Below, piece by piece: positions 1 to 12,142 of a stretch of DNA of 64,000 nt. The notes under the pieces are model-generated. The model was not told where the DNA came from, made no database searches, and worked only from the letters and a program-made list of their open reading frames with translations. Source of the DNA: Diorhabda sublineata (taxonomy: Eukaryota; Arthropoda; Insecta; Coleoptera; Chrysomelidae); contig NC_079475.1 in NCBI RefSeq assembly GCF_026230105.1, positions 35,648,086 through 35,712,085 of the forward strand, read 5' to 3'. Made by a program: the position numbers and the translations under genes. Position 1 is the first letter of the stretch; each line of letters opens with the position of its first letter.

Positions 1-32
1 ATGTATGAAATAAATAGAAAAAATAATTATAC

Positions 33-3000
33 CTTTGCTACTGTTGCTATACATACTAATCGTGGATCCATGAGATCGGCTGCCTCTATTTTCATTCCTT
101 GCTGGAAACCATGTAAAGGTATATTTGTGTTAAATAGAGAAGGATCCGCCGGTCTGTTGTTTGTTTGAATGAGATATGTTCGCCAATTAAAGGTTGTCGC
201 ATCATAACCTAAACAGAAATAGTAAAACCAAGGAACAATTTTAATTTATTAATTACAACTTACCTTTAGGAGGGGTCAAAGGAATATCATGTTTTTCACA
301 GAAGCCCACAGGAAATATACACGGAGATTTAGCGTGATAACAAAACCAATCTGCACCAGTAACGTCAGAGTCGTATGTATCGATACGGATCATTATGTAA
401 CCATAGTTTAGAACATCCATAACGGTCGCCACGCATATCGAAGATAGGTTTAAAGGATCAGTTGCTTCCAATTTCATTCCTATAGTGAAACCTGATTGAG
501 TATTTTCAAGAAAACCAACTTGGTAAGGATTGAAGAGATCTTCAGTAGCGTCATCATCGTCGAATATACCTTGATTGACACGTTCAAGGTAGTTTACTGG
601 AGCTACCAAGTGATGATTAACCTAAAATTGTTAATTTTTAGAAAAACACGAAAATATATTTCATTAATGAGTGTAAAAATTTTATACCATAACAATCAAG
701 AATCAAGATTTTATTTTGTGAACCAATATTTGTGGCAATTAAATAAAAATTATTTTGAAACCAATATTTTATTATTATGAAATGTTCCACTACCTTTTTC
801 GCCCATCCAACAGGATGTAATAGTGGTGAGTCCTCATGGCACCAAAAACCCGCATCATCTGGGGGCATATCATAATATTTGACATTTAATCTTTTACCAA
901 CTATTTTGTGCACAATTGCCAATTTAACTTGAGAAATACGATTTTTATCAACAACTTCGAGATTAAGGCCACATTCGAACCTAAAAAAGACAATTATTCA
1001 ATACTGATTTAAGACATTCCTGATTTAAATAAAATAAATTTGATACCTATTTCAGTTGCGGAAAAAAATTAGAAAATATACCTGACAATAACTATAAGCT
1101 TACCTGGATTTAAGACTTTCAGTTGCTTTATTGCTAAAATTCGAAGGCAAAGTTCTAGCACCAGTCAAACGTTTTCGCAAAAAATCTTTCCAATCGCTAT
1201 ATTTATCTTCGATTGTCTTTGGCGGGATCAAAGGTTTACCCCTAGTAGCACACCATCCAACAGGGTGAACTTGGTTGGAACAAAGAGATACCCAAAAATC
1301 TTTAGAATTATTAGAACCAAATCCTAGAACACATAATTTTAATAGTAAAATACAATAAAGCAGTATAATTGGTTTTACCTTCGTATCTCAACTGTGCTTT
1401 ATATCCTACAATCCTCATAACAGTAGCTACCCAAAATGAATCGGCAAATGCTTCAGATACGTTATCGCAATCCGTATTTTCTACCTCAACTTTCATACCT
1501 ACCATGATATTGTCCCAAATATCGGCCATGGGAGCATGTTTGAAACAAGTAACTGGCGCAGCTAAACAATTAAAGCTTGAATTAATCCATTTGCCATAGC
1601 CAAAATTTTTACTAATTTATAAAATTAATTAGACTTAAAAAACAAACTAGGTTATTTTAATGAAATAGAGCGGGTCTTAATTTTACGACTTTATTTTGAC
1701 TTTTCTTATGGAAGGAGGTGACCAACTTTACCAAGGAAATAAAACATTTTCACCTTACAGATTTTATCAGTCTATGTATCACGTTCAAAAGCAAAAGAGG
1801 GGAAGAGATCTTTAAGAAGCACTGTATAATTATTATAACAGCTTCATAAAGCAATACCACAGAATATTCTAGTCTAAAAGTAAAAATAACCTTAACATGT
1901 ATGGGATTTTTGTACAAAAAAAATATTCCAGAACCATTAGGTTGGTCAAATAGAAGTAAATACTAAAAATATTCACCTAGATGTAACATGATATGATGAG
2001 ATAGAATTCAAATGACTGAATCAGCATGTAATCACAATATTCAGTTTTTTATTGTTTATAAATTATGTCTAATACAGTAATTCTGTCCAAATGGAATAGT
2101 GAACAGGTTACACATTACTTACCGATAAAATAAGGATCTGAAAATTGTGAATCCCATTCAAATGAATTTGCCAATTCTGCTGGTTTCCTTCTAATGAGAG
2201 GAAGCGAATCATCAATTGGCGGTAGTTCTGATAATGGAGAAAGTTGAGGTAATGGTTGATCTATATAAGCATCAGTGAAATCATCCTCCATTTTCATTGT
2301 GAAGCGATATTTGGCATAGTGTTGCTTACTATCAGGTGTATTTTGATTTTGTTGAGGTAATGGTTCAGGTATTAAACCACTATATCCTCTCGCACAAGCC
2401 ATACTACAAAAACGACGCTCACGGGTATAAAAGGCATGTTTGACGCCGATTGCACCACACTTTTCACATACAGCTAAAATAATATGATTTTCCATATCAA
2501 TCAAAATTAATTTAATAGGGAAATAACAAGAATTGACAAATTGTTTTCTAAAAAAATCTGTTATTAGATCTTTAGTTTCTTTCTTATCATCATTATATCT
2601 ATAAAAATATATTATGAACAATATTCTAGAAAATATTAATATGAAAGCTGATTTTTATAAACACATAAAATGCACTCTCCAGCAAAATTAACCAATAATT
2701 TCGATTTTTGATTCTTAAAAATATGTGAGTGGAGTTAAAATTTTACAATTATTGAATTGATATTTTTTTAATCTCAACCACTTCTGTAGGGCATGGCATA
2801 CAAATATTTAACAAAAAATATACAAAAAAAGAACAAATATTTAACAAAAAAGATACAAAAAAGAGAAAACATAATACAAAATATCAATGCCTAGCTTCGT
2901 AGCGCCTTCTTGAAGGTATCCGATTCACTCATTTTTTATTTATTTTGGTCAACAGCATCCTATTTGTTAACAAGATATAACTCGTGTTAATTGTGAGTTG

Positions 3001-4842
3001 AATTCAATAAAGTTCATAAATAACTACAGACTCTATTGGATTGAAGTCAGGACTGTTAGCTGGTCAAACTATTGCTTGGATTTTGGTCTCTTCAAGATAA
3101 TTTTGGATAATTTTGCAATATTCCTTTAAAGCATTGTCTCACATGACGAGAATTGTGGGTCTAATATGTCAACAATATACCTGTGAGTATTAAGACAATC
3201 TCTTTCAATGATTACCCACCCTCCATATTAATGTCATCCTATACTATTACTGATCTGCCACCATACACATACCTTTGTTTAATAAGAGATTATACAAACC
3301 ATTTGTTTGCTCTACTGCACATAGGACATGCCAATTATTGCTAAATAGACAAAATATGAACTTGTGAACATTACATTTGACTACTGGTGGTTTTTAATCC
3401 AAATAATCTTTATAAAACTGTAGCTATACTCAATGGTAAGGATCAGATGCAGGTACTCTAGGCATCAAAAACGAAATTTTAAAGTCATCTCCTTATTTCT
3501 TGTTGGTTACCAAAAAAATCATGGCAAAGCAAAACAAATCATTGTATTAGCTCTTAGTTGCAAAAACGGTAGTGATTTGCATCATTTATGTACTTGTTGA
3601 CAATTTTTTAGTACATATACAATTCTAAAGCTTGTATGTTAGCAAATTTCAAGATCTTTCACAGCAGCAAAAAGTTTGATAATGAATGAGGTAATGAAAA
3701 TAAAATATTTTTGATTGAAATTTTAGACAAATAATAAATTATGCATTAATTTTTGATAATGGATTAAAAAATCAGAAATTCAAAGAAATATTAAATCACT
3801 ACAAATTAATGAATGACTTTAATTAGAAGTAAGTATTTTCAAACCAACCTAGTAACGTTTGAATTCAATAATTATGATTTATCAAAATATGATTGAAGAA
3901 ACTTACCTATACCATCCTTTTGAATTGGTATCACTGAGGGATCAGTATTACTTTGATAAGCAATCGGTGTTTTCAAGACTAGACCAGGATGCTTTATGGG
4001 CTTTATTTTCCTGGTTGGACAAGGCAGCGTTTGGGTAGATGTTGTAATCATATATACAGGGTGAGAGCTATCTTCATCCATATAACTGGAATCGTTACTA
4101 TCATTTTTCATATCCAAATAGTGCATCATGTCATAATTTTCCATTGTTTCCTGTGTATATAAAATCAAAACTCATTCAATTAAGATAATAAGGAAGAGAT
4201 AGAAACTTTTTTTAAATTCAATTGTAGACAATTTTAACCTTTTCACTGCTTCATGGAGGAAGCTGACTGTATGCTGGTCTTTCTCACCTAATCTTACCTC
4301 CTAATTGGAGTATATATTAAACAATTATTGTTTCTATTAACATTTCACATTTATTGTAAATAATCTTATTTACTGTAAATTCTATTCAAAAATATTATTA
4401 ATCAAATTAATTTTACAACCAAAGTGATTTATGACTTTTAGTGGGGGTTAACTTTGTAAAGAAATCCATTAGAATGTTGAAATTCTTGCACCCGACTTTA
4501 GGGGTGGTCCACATCATGGGACATTCATCTAGACCTACTAAAGAGGAACTTAGCATACCAGGAAAACCTTACTGGTGCAACTAAAGAAGAGTATCACAGT
4601 GGAAAGGTTAATTTAGTTCCTTACAAATACTCAAGAACACTCACCATATGGGAGCTGTGAACGTTATGTATATCATCCATGGATTGATTAGACATACTGT
4701 GATGTGATGGAGTATAATATATATTATCATTATCTAATAACATATCACTGTTATCTCCTGACATAAGTCCCCCTATAGGCATATCTCCTCCTTGTTGTCC
4801 TGCTCCCATCCACACCATTCCCATTTCAGCAACCCCTGGCAT
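33..4842 (-). CDS. Sfmbt: Polycomb protein Sfmbt (partial, 5' part; FCS finger plus four MBT repeats)
   Basis: Coding exons in transcript order: 4842-4645, 4150-3907, 2473-2123, 1561-1379, 1323-1104, 980-794, 621-264, 208-33. Codon phases agree at every junction, giving 639 visible residues. The start ATG at 4842 follows a splice acceptor at 4854/4855, so a noncoding 5' exon is likely. Residues 148-180 form an FCS zinc finger (C150, C153, C170, C174). Four MBT repeats follow: about 235-345, 350-460, 465-580 and the start of a fourth from 580. They show the usual G-M-K-x-E and HPVGW-like blocks. In flies Sfmbt is the MBT partner of Pho in the PhoRC Polycomb complex, where the repeats bind mono- or dimethylated lysines. 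The rest of MBT4 and the expected C-terminal SAM domain lie beyond the left edge. L3MBTL2 and MBTD1 share the FCS-4xMBT layout; the finger and N-terminus fit insect Sfmbt better. Confidence 0.9.
2880..3640 (-). mobile_element. Decayed Tc1-like transposase remnant in an Sfmbt intron
   Basis: Translated on the minus strand in shifting frames, this stretch keeps Tc1 landmarks in order: a GG-SVIV block (3240-3270), a Y-I-V-D-I-L block (3170-3200), a DNALKEYCKIIQNYLEE block (about 3090-3140) and the signature PANSPDFNPIE (about 3040-3070). Several stops and at least one frameshift interrupt it, so it cannot encode an enzyme. Terminal repeats were not found. It lies in the intron 2474-3906. Confidence 0.8.
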
Positions 4843-4853
4843 AGTATTATACA
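4645..4853 (-). other. Sfmbt: First coding exon of Sfmbt with short 5' UTR
   Basis: An acceptor (AATTTCAG) precedes base 4853; ten bases later comes the chosen ATG (4842). The exon closes with a consensus GTGAGT donor after base 4645 and encodes 66 Met/Gly/Ser/Asp-rich residues with no domain. An upstream in-frame ATG near 4884 would sit in the presumed intron, so I reject it as the start. Confidence 0.65.
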
Positions 4854-4859
4854 CTGAAA

Positions 4860-7800
4860 TTCGATAAATGTTCAAAGATGCCATCAAAGAAAAGTAGAAA
4901 GGTCAGTAAACTTGAAGGATATTGATGGCATGAAATACTCTATTTTCAGTATATTATTCTTATTATACCTACTTTTTTTCAGAAATCCATAGAACAAACA
5001 TTATTTTAAAGAATTGAAATAAAATTTATAGAATAATAGAAAAACAAGAAAATTAACTTTCAAGAGAGAATTTTCTCAGTTATTGTCCTCAATCAATACA
5101 ATTGATTTCTGTATATAAACAGGTAGAACAAATATGGAATAAATTGAAAAGAATATTTCACAATTAATAGTCTTGATTTTGATAGAAAATGAGTTTGAAA
5201 TACCAGGCCGAAAAGTCAATTTTTACCTGTTCTTTTAGACTGATTTTCTATCAAAAGTATTGAATTGAACACCATAGATCATGAACAGATCTTACAAAAT
5301 TATACCCTTAACACCATGCTTGTTTTTTTGATACATTTAAACTACAAATACCTTGTTTTTTTCTTATAATAATAAAATAAAATTTATTAGGAATTTTTAG
5401 CACACTGATGCAAACTGATTATAGAACTAGAAAATTTTCTACAGTTACATGCATTTGATTCGAAACTACTAAATTCAACAAATTCATTACAATTTTTTCG
5501 ATAATAAATTTACTGACTGATCTACATTCAATTATATTTATAATATTTACTTGTATAAACTAATGAGGTACATCCAAATGTTGACTACATTCAAGCGGTA
5601 GGTAATTATATAGTCACAAAGAATGCATTTCTATCATTCGGTAAATATTTAAAGTAGCGGGAAATACTATCTTATAAGAAAAATCTTCAATACCATTCAT
5701 ATTTGTTTTCTTTAGAACTTATCTTGATTAATATTCCTTATTCATAATTTTGTACTTCTAACTAATGATACACAATCAATCGTCAAACGAAAAGCATAAC
5801 TTTGACTTCCGATGGTCAGGATTGTACAGGTTTACCAACAGAAAAATTTTGAAGATAACGTTTTCTAAGCAAATTATAATACTTTATTTTACATTTAGAT
5901 AGAATATATTGATAAAAAATAACCAATTATTAGAGAATGTGTAAACTATATTTTGTGTTATATCGAGAATAATATAAGTACATGAGAAGAAAATAAGTAG
6001 TGTTAGAATCACAGAACATACACTTTGCCCTGTGCTAGAATGGTGCAATTTGTTGTCAATTTCAAACTGAATTCTATTTTTCGGTTCTGTGCCTAAAAAT
6101 TGGAAGCAACATTGCATTGAATATAAATTAATTTAATTATAAATATACTTTAAAACATATCAATGCTTTGCAAAATTTTCTATCTACAACTATATTACAC
6201 ATGTATTGGTTATTCTTGGTATATTCAGTGGATATTTAAATAAAAATAGAAAAATAAATAGATGGCATGTAGTGATTGAGTTGGTAAGACTGGTTATCGT
6301 AAAAATTTTTTAGACGATATTAATTGAGGGTAGCTACTAACAAAGATTATATACAAGGCTACTATCTTGATGTTTAATATATAACATGCGGCTCTCTTGC
6401 TCTAAATATATAATGAATGTCGAATTTTTAGTAGTTGTTGCATCCTATCAAAATTGAAGTTAGTAATACATTTACAAGTATGCCTTATCAAGCCTATATT
6501 CCTAAATATACCCCAGTATTTTGACCAGTGATAATGATGAATTCCATTGTACTGGTAAAAAAGTGTAAAATGAAGACGAGAAGTAATCTTGATAGAATAT
6601 TTTATTGTCATAAGAAGTAACATTTTACCATCAGAATTGTCAGATAAGTCAAATTATCTTTAAAACAAAACAGGACTTATTTTTATAATAGCCAATAGAT
6701 GTAAACAAATACCAGTACAATTTCAAATATAGTACTGATATATGACGTCAAGGCGTTGGCCATCATATTTTGTAACAAGTAATCAGCATTGTGTTAATTC
6801 ATGACAGCATCACAATTTATAGGAAACCAATAGCTGCTTTCCAATTACAAAATTTGAGCACTCTATTAAGCAAATGGGTGCACATTGCTTCAAACCCATG
6901 TTCCAAATTATTATTTTTAAGATCTGTGCGTCAAGCACAGTTCCGTTTTCCCCTTTGTATGCCAGATAGATAATTGGGCTTCAAAGTTGTGCTTTAAACA
7001 CAAACTGTAGGATTGACGTTCTGTCTACATTTATTTCAAATTTATTTATATTTACATTTTTGTTTACTTGGATTAAAATTTTTGTTATATTATTGGATTA
7101 AGAGACAAATTGGGAATATGCATTACTTAATGAACAAGACTATAAAAAGGTGTATACAGTAAAAAGTATAGTTTCAAAGAGGTGCTTCCATAGGATTCGT
7201 ATTTTACAAATATTCAATCAAGGATCTTGTATTTAGGCCGCAAATAAAGATTGACAATTTGTGACATGTTCAAATTTAAAATAAAAAAAATGGAGTTTGT
7301 TCCAATAATATATGCAATACTTCTATATGGATAGTTTAAATGGGAAGAAATGTACCACTGTTAAGGTGCCGACGATATACTATTTTCTTTCTCGTTTCAA
7401 ATACTTCATACAGGTTATACATGCTTGCGAATGCGTAAAACCGAGCTGGATCCTCCGAGGATAGAAAAACCATGTAAAATCTGACATGCAATTCAGATTT
7501 CACCCTTAAACAGCACCTTCAGTAGCATTCTTAATTATTGATTTTTAAATTTTATATTTACGAGACGCATGAATTGTAACGTTGCAAAAGAAATTTATTT
7601 GCCCCCTTTTTTGCAATATTTTTCATTCATCCTCTTCTATTGGTCGAAGCGTGATCTTTTATAGTCTATAATCTTCAAATAATGGATTCAACAATAATTT
7701 TCTCTTTCAAACCAGTAATTCCCCAGTTTAGCGCATTGAAAATAGTACCACTAGATTTCAACCAATGTAGCCATTATTGAACATATAAAAAGGTTTGAGA

Positions 7801-8490
7801 TGTTTGGTACATTTAACAAGGCAATAATTTTATTCTGTAAAAGCTTTGAAATAAAACACTTTGAAACAGGTAGAAATTCATAATTTATTTGGTTCCAAAA
7901 TGTTGATTATAATAAATCTATCTCACATCCACTATTTTGGTAAGTTTAACAATTTCACCATTAAATTATATAATATATATGAAACATTACATAACTATTC
8001 ATAATCAGAGAACTGCTGTTTCTTCTTCAAAAAAATGCAGAAAAAAATTAAACCAGTTGTTAGAAGATCACTTTAAGAAAACCTATTGATTTCACTCTAG
8101 TGTTCTAGTTCAAGTTCATCAACATGCAAAAACAAAATTTTGTAATTCCAGTATCACCTTGCTAATTATATATTAAATAATAGATTATTGACGGAAACTT
8201 GGGCTCTCTGAATACAAATTAAGTATATCTACTTTTTTGTGGTCCTGATAAGAATTTCACATCAACATTTTTAAAGTATGTACAAGTCAATTTTTATACT
8301 CGGTATTGTGCACACACAACAATTTGTTTCAACTAACCTTTAGGTCAGGGCACAATAAATTGAAAAAATTATGAATATATCTCAAATTTGATACATAACT
8401 TAGATTCAGGATTTGTTTATGCAATGACAAAAAACATCAAACTTACAAGGAAAAATGAGATTATTCATACAATTTAATTTTAGCCTTCTA
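4860..8490. other. Gene-poor spacer upstream of Sfmbt
   Basis: No coding exon is supported here. It may hold noncoding 5' exons and the promoter of Sfmbt, but I cannot place them. An 18-base imperfect inverted repeat built on TTTTGATAGAAAAT lies at 5177-5194 and 5239-5256. A palindromic TGACGTCA sits at about 6743-6750. ORFs of 60-77 codons are AT-rich and lack family features. Confidence 0.5.
5177..5256. repeat. Short inverted repeat (14 bp perfect core)
   Basis: TTTTGATAGAAAAT at 5177-5190 is matched by its reverse complement at 5243-5256, and the similarity extends a few bases inward with one mismatch. The loop is about 50 bases. It could be the remains of a small MITE or a hairpin; no target duplication was seen. 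Confidence 0.5.
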
Positions 8491-9812
8491 CAGGGTGCGG
8501 CAGCATAACTTCCTTTTTTAAAAAGTTCGCCATTTAGTCGGTAGATGTCGTAACGGAGTGCTAGTGGTCTCGTTCGAGAGGGGGGACTATAAAGTTTTGT
8601 CCCGGCACAGTTCAGTCGCCATCATGCGTTGGAACAGTGAGGAGCGTGCGTTTGCCGTTGAGGTTTACTTTTCGAGCGGATGTTCTGTGATCGCAACCCA
8701 GCGCGCCTTTCGGAATCGCTTTAATTTAGCCCCCTTGGCCCCTGTCCCGGACCGGAAATCAATTGTTACGTGGGTCACTACGTTCAGACAAACTGCAAGT
8801 GTGACAAGACGAAGAACTGGAGTCCCTCGGCCCATTAGATCACCGGAGAACATTGAGTTAGTTAGAACTTCAGTGTTGCGATCACCACGGTGTTCTGCGC
8901 GCAAACATGCGTCTGCCCTTGGACTTTCCGATCGTTCTGTGAGGAGAATACTTCATGATGATCTTCATTTTCATCCATACAAGATGGCAATTGTGCAGGA
9001 ACTTTCTGAACGTGACTTCAATTCTCGGAGGAACGCGTGTGAGGTTTTTCTGGAAGTCGTTCCTGAGGACGCTATTGTTTTTTTTTAGTGATGAAGCCCA
9101 TTTTCATTTGTGTGGATCCGTAAACAAACAAAACATGCGCTACTGGGCTGATACCAATCCTCGACAATTGCATCAACGGCCTTTGCATTCACCTAAAGTC
9201 ACAGTGTGGTGTGCAATTTACTCACGTGGAATTATTGGTCCCTGGTTCTTTGAGGAAAATGAAGTCACAGTGACAGTGAATTCGCACCGGTATGTAAACA
9301 TGTTACAGGAATTTTTTTTCCCACGGCTAGATGAGTTGGACTTAGGGGACACTTGGTTCCAACAAGACGGAGCAACGGCACACACTTCAAGAACATCGAT
9401 GGCTGTTTTGAGGGAACACTTCCCAGAGCGCCTTATCTCAATTAGGGGCGATTTGGAGTGGCCAGCCCGCTCTCCCGATTTGACCCCTTGTGATTATTTC
9501 CTATGGGGTTTTTTGAAATCCCGTGTGTATGTGAACCGTCCAAGGACCCTACAAGATTTGAAGACGAACATCCAGGAAGAAATTGCCAACATAACGCCTG
9601 CTATGCTGGCAAGAGTCATGACAAACGCCAGAAATCGGTTTACTCAGTGTATGGAGAATGGGGGACGTCACCTAACTGATTTGATCTTCAAAACTCAGTA
9701 AAACAAAACTTTATGTATGTGCCTGTATTATAAAAAACGAATAAAAATTTTCTGATTCATACAATAAGTTTTATTAACTTTTGAAAAAAGAAAGTTATGC
9801 TGCCGCACCCTG
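8491..9812 (+). mobile_element. Near-intact Tc1/mariner-superfamily element, DD41D type
   Basis: The element is 1322 bp, flanked by TA target duplications (8489-8490 and 9813-9814). Its 37-bp terminal inverted repeats (8491-8527 and 9776-9812) begin CAGGGTGCGGCAGCATAACT and differ at only two positions. It carries one transposase gene (8624-9701). The GC content is visibly higher than in the surrounding DNA, and the close repeats suggest recent insertion. The ends resemble other insect mariner-like elements; the lineage is inferred from the catalytic spacing. Confidence 0.93.
8624..9701 (+). pseudogene. DD41D-type transposase, broken by a one-base insertion in a T run
   Basis: The first frame (ATG at 8624) encodes an N-terminal helix-turn-helix region (residues about 1-140) ending in a TAG at 9086-9088. 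The T run at 9078-9086 has nine Ts; with eight, the reading frame would continue into the second open frame and stop at 9701, for a total of 358 residues. The second frame holds the DDE catalytic core: FSDEAH (Asp at 9090), WFQQDGATAHT (Asp at 9366) and SPDLTPCDYFLWG (Asp at 9492). There are 41 residues between the second and third Asp, which fits the DD41D lineage better than classic mariner DD34D. No other stop interrupts it. The extra T may be a real inactivating mutation or an assembly error in a homopolymer. Confidence 0.88.
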
Positions 9813-9814
9813 TA

Positions 9815-12142
9815 TAATAAAATATAGGTATTGTCGAACATTTTGATGTTGGTTATTAAATGTGGCGAGTTCCATTTATAAAATTTATAAAGCAGGCAAC
9901 ACTAAAATGGTGACAAATATAGACTGACCTTCATCAATTAGATTTTTTCAGTCAGACAGACACCCAATTACTTTTACAGAAAACTCTGTTTATATATTAA
10001 ACAATTAACTTCCTGAACTAAGAATCAAGAAATAACGATTGGATGACAAAATAGTATAAAGAATTTTAGTGGATACTGAAGAAATTTTGAAAAATGTTAA
10101 TTGAAAAAATTCGATATTTATTTATGTACATAATGGTGCAATATACATTTAGATTAGTTAAAAAGTTTCTTAAAAATCTCACAATATTCAAATGTATGCC
10201 CTAATATGCAATGTCCAAACAAATATTTATTGTTTCAACTATAAAAAATCAACATATCTACTCGAAGTGATGATATCAAATACTGTGCAAAAACTCACAA
10301 CTTGAAACATCGATAGTGTCTATACTTTGCACAGTGTTCTTCAACCAAATTGGTTAAGGAATACCGTGTTTGAAGAACAATAACTTAGGTTCATAGGTTT
10401 TTAAGGAAATGTCATTATTACTAATCAAATTAATCATTACTGTAACACATTAATTCAAAAATTGCACCTGAAATTCTTGTCATTCAAAATAAAATTATAT
10501 ATAAATATTATTCTGTTAAAATTTGAAAATTGTTCTCAGAAACAAAAATAAAATGAAATTATTCATCAGGAACACCGTAAAAACTTAAACCTAACTGCAA
10601 CAATCAAATGCACATGAACAAATTTCAAATACCATATATTCCTTTTTTGGTTATATAAACCTAATAATCAAATGAATTCATTCAGTGTTCTCAATATCAA
10701 TTTAGACGGTCTAAATAATAAGATTAGTGATTCGATTAAAGTTGTTTGTGAATACCGGGTTTAATAATTTGAGTTTATTACTGTCATATTTACGGGATAC
10801 ATACAGAAAATAACTGGAATTTTGAAATTTGAAGGGTTTGGAGTCAGCCAAATTGTTACGTTTTGTATACACCTCTAAGGTATTTTAAAACTTTATCCTG
10901 TATTCACTGTGAAATGCTTTCATTCAATTTCGTGAGAAAATATTATAAATTGTGTGAAATGTCAATAAATGGGAAAATATAATTAATCTGCTAGGTGTTA
11001 ATCAAAAGTTTGAGTGGTATAAGCTTATAAGCTTGAAGACAATAAACAACACGGTTATTCCAGCAGATCCACAACTAATATAAAGGAAAAAAAATGAAAT
11101 GAATGACTAACTTGTTCTGCCTACCGCCGTTGGCGTGAAGTAGTCCAAGGAAAGGGCAGGATTTGTAATACTCACATTGCTTGTTCGTAAATTTTTTGCC
11201 AAAAAATTCCACAAGGATGCCCTACTATTAGTAGTTCCTATTTACAAAAAATTAAGTTTGAGAAGTGTTTCAAGAACTGGAATAAACACCGGTACCTATG
11301 TATAATAGGGGGACTATTTTTTTCAAAAAACTAAATTTCCTAGTATTTTTGCACACACCAATTTTGAATTTTTAAAACTTTCTGAAACTTTTTTTATTTC
11401 TAATTTAATTATTTATGACCAAAAATAATAGACAAAAAGGTGAATGGATATCGAAGTTTTCACAGTTTTATCGGAAGTAATCTGAGAAATTGAATTTCAA
11501 TAAAAGAAAGTATTATTTGCACTGAAAATAATTAGATTAATAATTTTTAATTTCTTATAAAGTAAAAATTTAGTTTACTACATCGTTTAAATCGACACTC
11601 ATAAAGAAAATAAGTTTGTTAAATAATAAATAATTCAATTACGTTTGAAATTGTACATGTGCAAAAGAGAAAATTCAAAGTTTATCTGCACCAGTCTAAT
11701 ATTACATACAGGTTACCTCAAAACTAATTTTTATATTAATCAAGATGAATACAATTCATCTACAACTAATACTCAAATAGATTGTTAGTGCTAATAATAA
11801 ATCAAATTGACAAATATATTGAAATAAAGCTCGTCTTTCTCTAATACATGTTGTACTTTCAATAATCTATTTGTTTCTGAAAAATTCATTAGTGATATTT
11901 ATCTTTGGTACAATTACACAAACCTACATTGAATTTCACAAATTCAACTCTACATTTCATTATATCGCAATTTTATTGGAATACTCAACTCATTTCTATA
12001 CGGGCCGATAAACTTTAAATTATAAGTAATATGTATACATAAAAAAATGGCTTCTTGATGTACATAATTGCATCCATTATGAATCGGAGACTGTACTGTA
12101 ACAAAATTAAATACTACCTGAAATAACGCAAGTAGAATGTAT
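9815..12142. other. Intergenic, no gene seen
   Basis: AT-rich sequence without coding exons. A 10-bp inverted repeat (TGTTCTTCAA and complement) lies around 10329-10380. The right end (about 11970-12142) is probably the 3' UTR of the SR protein gene; an AATAAA on the minus strand lies at 11972-11977. Confidence 0.5.

Noticed and set aside
2474..2621. Upstream extension of the FCS-finger exon of Sfmbt, with an in-frame ATG at 2621
   Set aside because: A better acceptor (ATTATTTTAG) at 2474/2475 joins in phase to the exon ending at 3907 and restores the family sequence before the finger; the extension is intron.
5884..6117. 77-codon minus-strand ORF
   Set aside because: Composition follows AT bias, with no splice sites or motifs.
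6743..6750. TGACGTCA palindrome (CRE-like) near a GCCAT core, upstream of Sfmbt
   Set aside because: Single short motifs occur by chance in kilobases of spacer; no transcription start is placed there.
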